Assembly: GCF_900111455.1 (NCBI RefSeq)
Contig: NZ_FOIE01000012.1
Location: 1-64,000 of the forward strand
Origin: Geodermatophilus poikilotrophus
Lineage (GTDB): Bacteria > Actinomycetota > Actinomycetes > Mycobacteriales > Geodermatophilaceae
Length of the DNA stretch: 64,000 nucleotides
Reading direction: 5' to 3'
Part shown: in pieces, positions 41,542 through 49,784 of the stretch
Position numbering within the stretch: the stretch's first letter is position 1
Layout: every line of letters begins with the position of its first letter
The notes under the pieces: generated by a model
What the model was told of the DNA's origin: nothing
The model's input: the letters and a program-made list of their open reading frames with translations, nothing else
Database searches by the model: none
Position numbers and translations under genes: made by a program

Positions 41542-41762
41542 GCCCGCTGCGCTGGGACGTGCTCGCGGTGTCGTTCCTGCTCGCCCTGCCGCTGCTCGCC
41601 CTGGGCCTGCGCGGCGACCTGGGCACGCACGACGTCGTCACCCGGCTGCCGTGGTGCCTGGCGGCGGGTTGGGCCGTGGTGGCGCTGCTGCGCTGGGCCG
41701 GCACGCCGCGCCCACCGGCCGGCTCCCCCGCCGACGAGGACCCCGGCCCCGCGGCACCCTGA
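41538..41762 (+). CDS. Small membrane protein after the FlhF-like gene
   Basis: 74 residues; ATG overlaps the preceding stop (ATGA). Two membrane helices (WDVLAVSFLLALPLLALGL and LPWCLAAGWAVVALLRWA) and a Pro/Asp-rich tail. The coupling suggests that it belongs to the fliM-flhA transcription unit and closes it, as a strong hairpin follows 34 nt on. No family recognised. Confidence 0.6.
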   Translation: MSPLRWDVLAVSFLLALPLLALGLRGDLGTHDVVTRLPWCLAAGWAVVALLRWAGTPRPPAGSPADEDPGPAAP

Positions 41763-41796
41763 CCGCCGGTCGCTCGTCGCCCTCGCCCCCGGACCC

Positions 41797-41864
41797 CCTG
41801 CCGGGGTTCCTCGTGCATCGCCGGTTCTGCGGGATCCGCAACCCACGAGGAACCCCGGCAGGGC
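41797..41864. repeat. 64-nt hairpin repeat, left copy
   Basis: Perfect 20-bp arms (41797-41816 with 41845-41864) with an inner GC-rich loop. Aligns without gaps over 64 nt to the element at 42873-42936 (49 identities) with two compensatory pair changes. It ends the flagellar locus and could act as a terminator. Confidence 0.8.
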
Positions 41865-41942
41865 GCTGTCCACAGGTGCTCCGCCGTCCACGGATCCCGT
41901 CCGGCGCTCCCCGGGACTGCACGACCGGACCACGGTGGGGAC

Positions 41943-42866
41943 GTGGAACCCGACCGCCTCGTCCTCCGTCGGCTGGCCGTCACCGGGGGGTGGACCGACG
42001 ACGAGCTCTCTCGGCACGTGCGCGACGGCGCCCTCACGAGACTCCGTCGGGGCGCGTACGTCGCCGGTGCCGACCTGGTGACCGACGAGGTGCGCCACCA
42101 CCTGCTCGTCCGCGCCACCCTCGCCTCACTCCGCCGTCCCGCGGTCGTGAGCCACCAGTCGGCCGCCGTCCTCCACGGCCTCCCGCTGTGGGGCGTACGG
42201 CTCGACCGCGTGCACGTCACCCGCCGGCCGCCGGCCTCCAGTGAGGCGGGTCGCTGTCTCCGCACCCACGTGGCCCGGTTGGCCGACCACGAGGTGACGA
42301 CGGTCGAGGGGCTGCTGGTCACCGACCCGGTGCGGACGGCGCTCGACCTGGCCCGGTCGCTGCCGCTGGAGCCGGCCGTGGCCGCGCTGGATGCTGCGCT
42401 GCACCGCGGGCTCCTGGCGAGGCCGGTCCTCGAGAGCCGGGTGCAGGAACTGGCCGGGACACCCGGGAGCCGTGCGGCCGCCCGGGCGGTGACCTTCGCC
42501 GACGGACGCAGCGAGAGCGTCGGCGAGAGCCGCAGTCGCGTCCTCCTCCATGGCCTCGGCCTGGCACCGTCCGCGCTGCAGCGGACCATCCACTCCGCTT
42601 CCGGGCTCTTCCTCGGTCGCGCAGACTTCGCCTGGGAGGAGGAGCGGGTGGTCGGTGAGTTCGACGGCCGCGTCAAGTACGGCCGCGCGCGGCGCCCCGG
42701 TCAGGTCCCCGCGGACGTCCTCTTCGAGGAGAAGCGTCGTGAGGACGCCATCCGCGACGAGGACTGGGGCGTGGTGCGCTGGACGTGGTCGGACCTCGTG
42801 CCCGGCACGGTGGTCGGCGACCGGGTGAGTCGCGCCCTCGTCCGCGGCCGCCGTCGGTCCGGCTGA
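41943..42866 (+). CDS. AbiEi-antitoxin-like protein with C-terminal nuclease-fold domain
   Basis: 307 residues from the GTG at 41943. Residues 10-70 form a winged helix as in AbiEi antitoxins (TGGWTDDELSRHVRDGALTRLRRGAYVAG), 70-180 the linking domain (RPAVVSHQSAAVLHGLPLWGVRLDRVHVTR, DPVRTALDLARSLPLEPAVAALDAALHRGLL), and 200-300 a DUF559/Vsr-like alpha-beta domain with FAWEEERVVGEFDGRVKYG and KRREDAIRDEDWGVVRWTW. Such fusions are common in actinobacteria and have no proven toxin partner. No AbiEii toxin lies next to it. The gene is bracketed by the paired hairpins at 41797 and 42873. Confidence 0.8.
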   Translation: MEPDRLVLRRLAVTGGWTDDELSRHVRDGALTRLRRGAYVAGADLVTDEVRHHLLVRATLASLRRPAVVSHQSAAVLHGLPLWGVRLDRVHVTRRPPASSEAGRCLRTHVARLADHEVTTVEGLLVTDPVRTALDLARSLPLEPAVAALDAALHRGLLARPVLESRVQELAGTPGSRAAARAVTFADGRSESVGESRSRVLLHGLGLAPSALQRTIHSASGLFLGRADFAWEEERVVGEFDGRVKYGRARRPGQVPADVLFEEKRREDAIRDEDWGVVRWTWSDLVPGTVVGDRVSRALVRGRRRSG

Positions 42867-42872
42867 CCCCAT

Positions 42873-42936
42873 CTGCCGGCGTTGCTCGCGCTGTGCCGGT
42901 CCTGCAGGACCCGCAGTGCACGAACAACGCCGGCAG
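42873..42936. repeat. 64-nt hairpin repeat, right copy
   Basis: CTGCCGGCGTTG (42873-42884) pairs with CAACGCCGGCAG (42925-42936); the centre is the palindrome GGTCCTGCAGGACC. Same family and length as the left copy. It lies between the convergent AbiEi-like and PhoH genes. Confidence 0.8.
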
Positions 42937-42955
42937 TGCCGCAGGAGCGGGTCGG

Positions 42956-44251
42956 TCAGCGCGGGAGGTCCTCCAGCATCTCGGTGACCAGCGCGGCGAT
43001 CGGCGAGCGCTCCGAGCGGGTCAGCGTCACGTGGGCGAAGAGCGGGTGCCCCTTGAGCTGCTCGACCACCGCTGCGATGCCGTCGTGCCGGCCGACGCGC
43101 AGGTTGTCCCGCTGGGCCACGTCGTGGGTGAGGACGACGCGCGAGCCGGAGCCCAGCCGCGACAGCACGGTCAGCAGCACCCCGCGCTCCAGCGACTGCG
43201 CCTCGTCGACGATGACGAAGGAGTCGTGCAGCGACCGCCCGCGGATGTGGGTCAGGGGCAGCACCTCGATGAGGTCGCGGGAGGCGACCTCGTCCAGCAC
43301 GTCCTTGGAGACCAGCGCACCGAGGGTGTCGTAGACCGCCTGCGCCCAGGGCGACATCTTCTCGCCCTCGCTGCCCGGCAGGTACCCGAGCTCCTGGCCG
43401 CCGACGGCGTAGAGCGGCCGGAAGACGACGACCTTGGAGTGCGCCCGCCGCTCCATCACCGACTCCAGCCCCGCGCACAGCGCCAGCGCCGACTTCCCCG
43501 TGCCGGCCCGCCCGCCCAGCGACACGATGCCGATCTCCGGGTCGAGCAGCAGGTCCAGCGCGATCCGCTGCTCCGCGGAGCGGCCGTGCAGCCCGAAGGC
43601 CTCGCGGTCGCCGCGCACCAGCCGCACGTGTTTGTCCGGCGTGACCCGCCCCAGCGCCGACCCGCGCGAGGAGAGCAGCACCAGGCCGGTGTGCGGGGGC
43701 AGCTCGGCGGCGGCCGGCGCGTACACCTCGCCGTGCTCGTAGAGGGACCCGAGCTCGGCGTCGTCGAGCGAGAGCTCGGCCATCCCGGTCCAGCCGGCGT
43801 CGACGGCGTCCAGCGCCCGGTAGTCGTCGGTGTCCAGGCCCACCGCCGCGGCCTTCACCCGCAGCGGCACGTCCTTGGTGATCAGGCAGACGTCGTGGCC
43901 CTCGGCGCGCAGGTTGAGCGCGACCACCATGATCCGGCTGTCGTTGCTGTCGTTGCGGAAACCGGCCGGCAGCACCGCAGGGTCGCTGTGGTTCAGCTCG
44001 ACGTGCAGCGTGCCGCCGTCGTCGCCGACCGGGACCGGGGCGTCGAGCCGGCCGTGCTGGACCCGCAGGTCGTCGAGCAGCCGCAGCGCCTGCCGGGCGA
44101 ACCAGCCCAGCTCCGGGTGGTTGCGCTTGTCCTCGAGCTCCCCGATCACGACGAGCGGGAGGACCACGTCGTGGGCGCCCATGCGCAGCAGCGCACCGGG
44201 GTCGGAGAGCAGGACGGAGGTGTCGAGGACGTACGTGCGGCGAGTGGTCAC
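42956..44251 (-). CDS. PIN-PhoH (PhoH2-type) RNase/ATPase
   Basis: 431 residues from the GTG at 44251 (GGGAG upstream). The N-terminal PIN domain ([39 protein letters not shown]; later [12 protein letters not shown]) has the acidic residues of a metal-dependent RNase. The C-terminal PhoH domain has Walker [14 protein letters not shown] and Walker [14 protein letters not shown]. In mycobacteria PhoH2 unwinds and cuts RNA and is paired with a VapB-like antitoxin; no such gene is seen upstream here. Very widespread in actinobacteria as a single gene. Confidence 0.93.
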   Translation of the reverse strand: MTTRRTYVLDTSVLLSDPGALLRMGAHDVVLPLVVIGELEDKRNHPELGWFARQALRLLDDLRVQHGRLDAPVPVGDDGGTLHVELNHSDPAVLPAGFRNDSNDSRIMVVALNLRAEGHDVCLITKDVPLRVKAAAVGLDTDDYRALDAVDAGWTGMAELSLDDAELGSLYEHGEVYAPAAAELPPHTGLVLLSSRGSALGRVTPDKHVRLVRGDREAFGLHGRSAEQRIALDLLLDPEIGIVSLGGRAGTGKSALALCAGLESVMERRAHSKVVVFRPLYAVGGQELGYLPGSEGEKMSPWAQAVYDTLGALVSKDVLDEVASRDLIEVLPLTHIRGRSLHDSFVIVDEAQSLERGVLLTVLSRLGSGSRVVLTHDVAQRDNLRVGRHDGIAAVVEQLKGHPLFAHVTLTRSERSPIAALVTEMLEDLPR

Positions 44252-44483
44252 GGTCGACTCCCGTTGGGGCGCGGCGCGCGCCCCGGCTCGAAGGTGGCCG
44301 GGCCCCGGCTGAGGAGCCGGGCGCCGGCCCCCCAGGTCGACGAGATCGTCAGCACCAACCGGGCCTCCCGTGGACGGCGAGGTGAGCTCGCCCTCCACCG
44401 CGGACGTTAGGCCCGCGAGGTGACAGGAACACGTCGAAGAGGTGGCGTGTCCCTCCTTCGGGGCACCAGTGGCCCCACCCGTC

Positions 44484-44660
44484 TCAGCGAGGACGGCGTG
44501 GCCGGACGGCGACCAGCACCCAGACCAGCGGCACCAGCAGGACCGGCCACTGCAGTCTCAGGTCGCCGAGCCACCACAACCCGCCGACCAGCAGCACCGC
44601 CAGCCACCCCGCCGTCCACAGGCCCAGGTCCCGGGCCTCCTCCGGGGTGTGCCGCGCCAT
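44484..44660 (-). CDS. Small membrane protein, 58 residues
   Basis: Start ATG at 44660 with GGGAGG 6 nt upstream. [57 protein letters not shown]: two membrane helices and a basic tail facing the cytoplasm. No family recognised. It follows the DUF885 gene on the same strand by 33 nt, possibly in one transcript. The 232 nt between it and the PhoH start hold no gene that I can see. Confidence 0.6.
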   Translation of the reverse strand: MARHTPEEARDLGLWTAGWLAVLLVGGLWWLGDLRLQWPVLLVPLVWVLVAVRPRRPR

Positions 44661-44693
44661 GTCACCTCCCGCCACGCCATCCCACCCGCCTGC

Positions 44694-45908
44694 TCACCCG
44701 GCCCGCAGCTCGCCGGCGACGGCGGCCGGGGTGAGGGGCTCGTCGAGCAGCCGGACGAAGCGGTCGGCGACCGGCTGCTCGGCCGGACGGGCGTCCAGCC
44801 ACCGCGAGAGCAGGTCGAAGCCCTCGACGTAGGTGGTGGTGTAGGCCCGCCACAGCGGGTGGGTGAGGAAGCGCAGCTGCTGGCGGGCCCGGTCGGCGCT
44901 GACCAGCGACCAGCGCTGGATGTAGGCGGCCACCTCGTCGGCGCCGGCGCCGCGGTCGTGCAGCAGGACGGCGGCGTCCTGGCGCACCCGGTTCAGCGGC
45001 GCGGCCGCCGCCGCGACCCGCTCGGCGAGGTGCCCGTCGAAGTGCAGCCCCAGGTCACCGAGCACCTCCGCCGCCCACGGCCCCCAGCCGGTCCCGATCG
45101 CGGCCTGGACGCCGAGGTCGGCCAGCCCCTCGGCCATCAGGCACTCCGGGGTGTTGACCAGGAAGACGGTGTGCTCGAGCCGGGCACCGCGCTCGACCAG
45201 TCCGAGCTCCTTGCGGCAATGCTCGGTGTGGTGCCCCGGGTAGGCCTCGTGGGCCACCAGGTGCGGCAGCTGGCCCAGCCGGTGCGGCAGGTCGGCGTTG
45301 ACGGCCACGCGGGACCGGTAGTCGCCCTCGTAGTAGTTGAAGCCCGACCACGGCTTGTCGGTGACGACCTCGTAGCGCACCGTCTCGACCTCGGGCAGCC
45401 CGTAGTCGGCGCGCACCCGGTCGCGCAGCGCGCTGGACAGGACGTGCACCGCCTCGGCCAGCCGCGCGGGCGGGCACTCCTCGCGCCGCCGGTGCGCGGC
45501 GTAGCGGTCGGCCAGCGGTCCGCTGCCGGGCAGCAGGCCGTCGAGCTCGGCGTGCGCGGCGGCGTAGGCGGCCGGGTCGCCGACGGCGAGGTCGACCTGG
45601 AAGTAGCTGCGCACCTCCTCGAGGAAGGGCACCGGCTCGCCGGCCATCTTCCGGGCGCTGCACTCCAGCCCGGTCAGCTGACCGCGGAGGAACCCCGCGC
45701 GATCGGCGGGCAGGTCGGCGGCACCCAGCTCGCCGAGCAGCGCGCGGGCCTGGTCGCGCAGCCCCTGCGGGGTGGGCGCCGGCTCGTCCTCCACCGCGGC
45801 CCGCACCCGCCGGTCGCCGGTGTAGGCGTCGACGAAGCCGGACTCCAGCCGGTCGAAGCGCAGCCCGAGCCGCACGTACTCCAGGGGGACGTCGAGCGAG
45901 CGGGCCAT
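44694..45908 (-). CDS. DUF885 family putative metallopeptidase
   Basis: 404 residues from the ATG at 45908. HEAYPGHHTEH near residue 225 is the family's gluzincin-like HExxxGHH metal motif, and NTPECLMAEGLADLGVQAAIG contains the downstream Glu. Members are thought to be soluble carboxypeptidase-like enzymes; substrate unknown. The family is often near 550 residues, so this is a shorter form. It lies 13 nt after the uppS stop, on the same strand, and they may be co-transcribed. Confidence 0.82.
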   Translation of the reverse strand: MARSLDVPLEYVRLGLRFDRLESGFVDAYTGDRRVRAAVEDEPAPTPQGLRDQARALLGELGAADLPADRAGFLRGQLTGLECSARKMAGEPVPFLEEVRSYFQVDLAVGDPAAYAAAHAELDGLLPGSGPLADRYAAHRRREECPPARLAEAVHVLSSALRDRVRADYGLPEVETVRYEVVTDKPWSGFNYYEGDYRSRVAVNADLPHRLGQLPHLVAHEAYPGHHTEHCRKELGLVERGARLEHTVFLVNTPECLMAEGLADLGVQAAIGTGWGPWAAEVLGDLGLHFDGHLAERVAAAAAPLNRVRQDAAVLLHDRGAGADEVAAYIQRWSLVSADRARQQLRFLTHPLWRAYTTTYVEGFDLLSRWLDARPAEQPVADRFVRLLDEPLTPAAVAGELRAG

Positions 45909-45921
45909 GACCAGCAGTTTC

Positions 45922-46701
45922 TCAGCCGCCGAAGCGACGGTGCCGGGCGGCGTAGGCGCGCAACGCCCGCAGGAAGTCGACGCGGCGGAAGTCGGGCCAG
46001 TAGACGTCGGTGAAGTGGAACTCCGAGTGCGCGGTCTGCCAGAGCAGGAAACCCGACAGCCGCTGCTCCCCGCTGGTGCGGATGACCAGGTCGGGGTCGG
46101 GCTGGCCGCGCGTGTAGAGGTGCTCGGCGATGTGCTCGGCGTCCAGGACGCCCACCAGCTCGTCCAGCGTCGTCCCCCGTGCGGCGTGCTCGGCCAGCAG
46201 TGAGCGGACGGCGTCGGCGATCTCCCGTCGCCCGCCGTAGCCGACGGCGAGGTTGACCGTCGCGCCCGGCCGGTCGCGGGTGTCCTCGGCGGCCTGCTTG
46301 AGGACGGCGACCGTCTCGGCCGGCAGCAGCTCGAGGGCACCCACGGGGCGCAGCTGCCACCGCCGGTCCGGGGCCGCGAGGTCCTCGGCGACGCCCTCGA
46401 TGATCCGCAGCAGCGGGAGCAGCTCGGGCTCCGGGCGGGACAGGTTGTCGGTGGAGAGCAGGAAGAGCGTGACGACCTCGACGCCGGCCTCGTCGCACCA
46501 CCCGAGGAACCCGGCGATCTTGTCCGCGCCCCGGCGGTGACCGGCGTTGGGGTCCTCCAGCCCGATCGCCCGCGCCCACCGCCGGTTGCCGTCGACGATC
46601 ACCCCGACGTGCCGCGGGATCGCTGCGCCCTCCAGCGCCTGGGCGAGCCGGCGTTCGTACACCTGGGTGAGGACGTCGCGAGCCCACTGCCGCATCCCCA
46701 C
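45922..46701 (-). CDS. uppS: Isoprenyl (Z-prenyl diphosphate) synthase, UppS family
   Basis: 259 residues; GTG at 46701 or ATG at 46695 (MRQWARDVLTQVYE). HVGVIVDGNRRWAR holds the catalytic Asp and P-loop-like Arg residues, and RTSGEQRLSGFLLWQTAHSEFHF the second conserved block. It builds cis-polyprenyl diphosphates for cell-wall lipid carriers. Actinobacteria often have two such enzymes (short- and long-chain); chain length cannot be read here. GTGGG just before the start is not a proper ribosome site. Confidence 0.93.
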   Translation of the reverse strand: MGMRQWARDVLTQVYERRLAQALEGAAIPRHVGVIVDGNRRWARAIGLEDPNAGHRRGADKIAGFLGWCDEAGVEVVTLFLLSTDNLSRPEPELLPLLRIIEGVAEDLAAPDRRWQLRPVGALELLPAETVAVLKQAAEDTRDRPGATVNLAVGYGGRREIADAVRSLLAEHAARGTTLDELVGVLDAEHIAEHLYTRGQPDPDLVIRTSGEQRLSGFLLWQTAHSEFHFTDVYWPDFRRVDFLRALRAYAARHRRFGG

Positions 46702-46822
46702 GGTGGGTCACACTAGGCCCACTCCGCGAGGTCGCGCGCACCCCGCCCCCACCTGCACGAAGGTCCGCAGGGGGCCGGGGACGTCACACCCCGGTCCCGT
46801 CGCCGCCCTCCCTACGCGTGCG

Positions 46823-46828
46823 TAACCT
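46823..46828 (+). promoter_or_regulatory. Candidate -10 element for leaderless hemolysin III transcript
   Basis: TAACCT ends 6 nt before the ATG at 46835, and no Shine-Dalgarno precedes the gene, the layout expected for a leaderless mRNA in actinobacteria. Confidence 0.45.
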
Positions 46829-46834
46829 CGGCTC

Positions 46835-47647
46835 ATGAGCGTCCCCGACAACGAGGGCGGGACCGTCCGCGTGGAGGCCGACGGCGCCCAGATCCAAGCG
46901 CCTCCCGGCCCGGCGGTGGCCGCCGTCCTCCAGGAGGGCGAGCAGGTCGAGCGGGCCTGGACCGCCGAGGACTTCGGCGACCGCGACTGGGACCACCCCG
47001 ACACCCGGCCGCGGATGCGCGGCTGGCTGCACCTGTTCTCGTTCTTCGGCGCGATCGTCGCCGGCGCCGTGCTCATCCCGCTGGGGTCGGTGCTCGGCGC
47101 CCGCGCCGGGTGGTCGGTCACCGTCTACTGCGCGACCATCTGCGGCCTGTTCGGGGTCAGCGCGCTGTACCACCGGCGGCGCTGGTCACCGCGCGGCTGG
47201 AAGGTCATGAAGCGGCTCGACCACTCGATGATCTTCCTGTTCATCGCGGGGACGTACACCCCCTTCGCCCTGCTGGCGGTCGACCAACCGACCGGCTACT
47301 GGGTGCTCGCCGGCGTCTGGGCCGGTGCGCTGGCCGGCGTCTCGCTCAAACTCACCTGGCCCACCGCGCCGCGGTGGGTCGGCGTGCCCCTCTACATCGG
47401 GCTGGGCTGGGTCGCCGTCTTCATCCTCACCGACATCCTGCACATCGCCGGCGTGACCTCACTGGTGCTGCTGGCCGTCGGCGGGGTGCTCTACACGCTC
47501 GGCGGGGTGGCGTACGCGATCAAGAAGCCGAATCCCTGGCCCGGCGTCTTCGGCTACCACGAGGTCTTCCACGCGATGACCGTCGTCGCCGCCATCTGCC
47601 ACTACATCGCCGTCTACTTCGCGATGTACTCCAGCCCGTTCGTCTGA
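46835..47647 (+). CDS. Hemolysin III / PAQR family membrane protein
   Basis: 270 residues: an acidic 65-residue cytoplasmic start, then seven membrane helices. SALYHRRRWSPRGWKVMKRLDHSMIFLFIAGTYTPFALL and GVFGYHEVFHAMTVVAAICHYIAVYF carry the family's conserved His/Asp residues, which bind zinc in PAQR proteins and suggest a hydrolase-like site. Biological role unknown despite the name. Convergent with the flavoprotein gene at 47757; a stem-loop repeat lies between. Confidence 0.92.
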   Translation: MSVPDNEGGTVRVEADGAQIQAPPGPAVAAVLQEGEQVERAWTAEDFGDRDWDHPDTRPRMRGWLHLFSFFGAIVAGAVLIPLGSVLGARAGWSVTVYCATICGLFGVSALYHRRRWSPRGWKVMKRLDHSMIFLFIAGTYTPFALLAVDQPTGYWVLAGVWAGALAGVSLKLTWPTAPRWVGVPLYIGLGWVAVFILTDILHIAGVTSLVLLAVGGVLYTLGGVAYAIKKPNPWPGVFGYHEVFHAMTVVAAICHYIAVYFAMYSSPFV

Positions 47648-47675
47648 CGGAGGACCCCGTCCGCGTCACCGTGGA

Positions 47676-47727
47676 GGACCCCGTCTCCCCACCCTGCGCG
47701 GCCCGGGGCGGGAACCGTGACGGGGCC
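47676..47727. repeat. Long stem-loop repeat, copy H
   Basis: GGACCCCGTC (47676-47685) pairs with GACGGGGCC (47719-47727). A partial second GGAGGACCCCGTC at 47649-47661 precedes it, and GGGACCCTGCAGGAGGGCC follows (47731-47749), so the site may hold two merged copies. It separates two convergent genes. Confidence 0.55.
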
Positions 47728-47756
47728 GGCGGGACCCTGCAGGAGGGCCGGGCGCC

Positions 47757-49010
47757 TCAGCTGAAGGGCCTGCGCTCGTCCACCCGGTTGGACAGCCGGC
47801 CGGCGGTGCGCCAGGTGCGGGCGACGAGGTCGCGGTCCTCGTCGGTGACCAGGTTGCCCATCACCCGCAGTGCGACGGTCATCAGGGACCGCGACCGCAT
47901 GCCCACCGGGCCGGCCGCGGGCAGGAAGCGCGGGACGGTGAGCAGCCCGGCCAGCCGGCGGGCGATGGAGAACGCCTCCCCGTAGTGCCGGCGCAGGGTG
48001 GCCGGCCAGGCGTGGGTCCAGTCGTCCTCGCCGAAGAGCTCCTGCACGGTGCGGCCGGTCTCCAGGCCGTAGTCGATGCCCTCGCCGTTGAGCGGGTTGA
48101 CGCACCCGGCCGCGTCGCCGACGAGCGCCCAGTTGCGACCGGCCACGCCGGAGACCGCCCCGCCCATGGGCAGCAGGGCCGACGCCGGCGCCTCCACCGG
48201 CCCGTCGAGCCGCCAGTCCTCGCGGCGGGCGTCGGCGTAGACCTCGATCAGCGCCTTCAGCTGCACCCCGGCCGGACGGCGGGCGGTGGCCAGCGTGCCG
48301 ACGCCGATGTTCACCTGCCCGGCCTCCGCCCCCAGGGGGAACACCCAGCCGTAGCCGGAGAGCAGCTCCCCCTCGGCGCCGCGCAGCTCCAGGTGCGAGG
48401 AGATCCACTCGTCGTCCGCCCGCCCGGAGCGCACGTAGCCGCGCGCTGCGACGCCGTAGGCGGTGTCGCGGTGCCACTCGCGGCCGAGCACCCGGCCCAG
48501 CGGTGAGCGGACGCCGTCGGCCACGACCAGCCGCCGGCAGCCGACGGTGACGGTCTCGTCCTCCGCCGTCTCGAACACGACGCCGGTCACCCGGTCGCCG
48601 TCCCGCTCGACGTCGACGGCCCGCGCGCCCTCCAGTGGAACGGCACCGCCGGTCAGCGCGACGTCGCGGATCCGGGCGTCGAGCTCGGTGCGCGGCACCG
48701 CGCTGCCGTGGTCGGGGAACGCGCCGCCGGGCCAGGGCAGCTCCCACGTCCGGCCGAAGCCGGCGGCGCGCAGGCCGCGGTTGCGGGTCCGCGAGCGCGC
48801 CCAGTCGCCCAGACCCAGCCGGTCCAGCTCGGCGATCGCGCGGGGGGTCAGCCCGTCGCCGCAGGCCTTGTCGCGGGGGAAGACGGCCGCGTCGGCGAGG
48901 ACGACGTCGTGCCCGGCCCGGGCGGCCCAGCCGGCGGCCGCCGCGCCCGCCGGGCCGGCCCCCACCACGAGGACGTCGGTGTCGGTCGGGACGGCGGCGC
49001 TGGCTGGCAC
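47757..49010 (-). CDS. Geranylgeranyl-reductase-family FAD oxidoreductase
   Basis: 417 residues from the GTG at 49010. Dinucleotide-binding start DVLVVGAGPAGAAAAGWAARAGHDVVLADAAVFPRDKACGDGL, including the KxCGDG motif of this family, a middle GWVFPLG, and WALVGDAAGCVNPLNGEGIDYGLETGR for the FAD ribityl site. In mycobacteria the closest type is MenJ, which saturates one isoprene of menaquinone; other members reduce archaeal or plant prenyl chains. Menaquinone reduction is the likely role. Alone on its strand; repeat I lies upstream. Confidence 0.9.
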   Translation of the reverse strand: MPASAAVPTDTDVLVVGAGPAGAAAAGWAARAGHDVVLADAAVFPRDKACGDGLTPRAIAELDRLGLGDWARSRTRNRGLRAAGFGRTWELPWPGGAFPDHGSAVPRTELDARIRDVALTGGAVPLEGARAVDVERDGDRVTGVVFETAEDETVTVGCRRLVVADGVRSPLGRVLGREWHRDTAYGVAARGYVRSGRADDEWISSHLELRGAEGELLSGYGWVFPLGAEAGQVNIGVGTLATARRPAGVQLKALIEVYADARREDWRLDGPVEAPASALLPMGGAVSGVAGRNWALVGDAAGCVNPLNGEGIDYGLETGRTVQELFGEDDWTHAWPATLRRHYGEAFSIARRLAGLLTVPRFLPAAGPVGMRSRSLMTVALRVMGNLVTDEDRDLVARTWRTAGRLSNRVDERRPFS

Positions 49011-49043
49011 GCCTCCAGTGTCCCTGACCCGTGACGCCGGGGT

Positions 49044-49102
49044 GGCCCCCCTGCAGGGTCCCGCCGCGAGCCTGCGAGTGGCGGGGGCAGGGGGGTCCTC
49101 TC
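49044..49102. repeat. Long stem-loop repeat, copy I
   Basis: GGCCCCCCTGC (49044-49054) and GCAGGGGGGTCC (49087-49098), core CGCGAGCCTGCGAG. On the minus strand it begins directly after the stop at 49103. Confidence 0.7.
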
Positions 49103-49765
49103 TCAGCCGAACAGCGGGAAGCGCTCCGCCGACGACCCCAGGGCGGCGCGGTCGGCGTCGTCCAGCGGGGCCCGGCCGGTGCCGCGCCGGGCCGCCGTCG
49201 CGTCGTCCCACCCGGCCGGCAGCGGGCCGCCGAGCAGGCCCTCGAGCACCCGCCGCACCTCGGCCAGGGCCTCGGGTGCCGGGCCCGGCCGATCCAGGTG
49301 CGCCACCAGGTCCAGGTGGTGCACCGCGGCCTCCACGGCCAGCGTGGACAGCAGGTCGCCGGCGCGCAGGACGTGCCCCTGGGTGCCGACCAGGTCGTCG
49401 GACGCGATCCGCTCGGCGAGCACGGTCACGGCGGCGACGAGCTCCGCGTGCACCGCGGACAGCTCCGTGAGCCCACCCGCGACGCTGGCGCGGACGCGGG
49501 TGCGCCAGGCGACGTCCTCGTCCTGCGCCGCGGTCGGCTGCCAGGCCCGCCAGTAGGCGACCGCGTCGCTGGTGGCCGGCCCGTCCGCCGGGGTGGCCAG
49601 CGCGACCAGGCCCCGGCGGGCGTCGTCGACCAGGTGCAGGGTCAGGTCCAGCACCGCCCACCCGGCGCACCCGGACGGCTGCCAGGCCTCCTCCGGCCGC
49701 AGGTCCGCGACCTGCTCGGACAGGGACCGGTAGGTGGCGGCGAGCAACTCCGTCGGCGAGGGCAC
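49103..49765 (-). CDS. Mycothiol-dependent maleylpyruvate isomerase-like (DinB fold) protein
   Basis: 220 residues, GTG at 49765. A four-helix DinB-like domain: LLAATYRSLSEQVADLRPEEAWQPSGCAGWAVLDLTLHLVDDARRGL has the first metal-ligand His, and LLSTLAVEAAVHHLDLVAHLDRPGPAP the second His cluster (HHLD). Such proteins use or sense mycothiol in actinobacteria; a specific substrate is unknown. mca, also of mycothiol metabolism, is in the window but 6 kb away. Confidence 0.82.
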   Translation of the reverse strand: MPSPTELLAATYRSLSEQVADLRPEEAWQPSGCAGWAVLDLTLHLVDDARRGLVALATPADGPATSDAVAYWRAWQPTAAQDEDVAWRTRVRASVAGGLTELSAVHAELVAAVTVLAERIASDDLVGTQGHVLRAGDLLSTLAVEAAVHHLDLVAHLDRPGPAPEALAEVRRVLEGLLGGPLPAGWDDATAARRGTGRAPLDDADRAALGSSAERFPLFG

Positions 49766-49784
49766 CCGGGCAGCCTGGCAGGGC

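Noticed and set aside
41943-42866. Complete AbiE toxin-antitoxin system
   Set aside because: No AbiEii nucleotidyltransferase gene on either side; only the antitoxin-like gene is present.
42956-44660. PhoH2 considered as a VapB-PhoH2 toxin-antitoxin pair
   Set aside because: The only small gene upstream encodes a two-helix membrane protein, not a VapB-like antitoxin.
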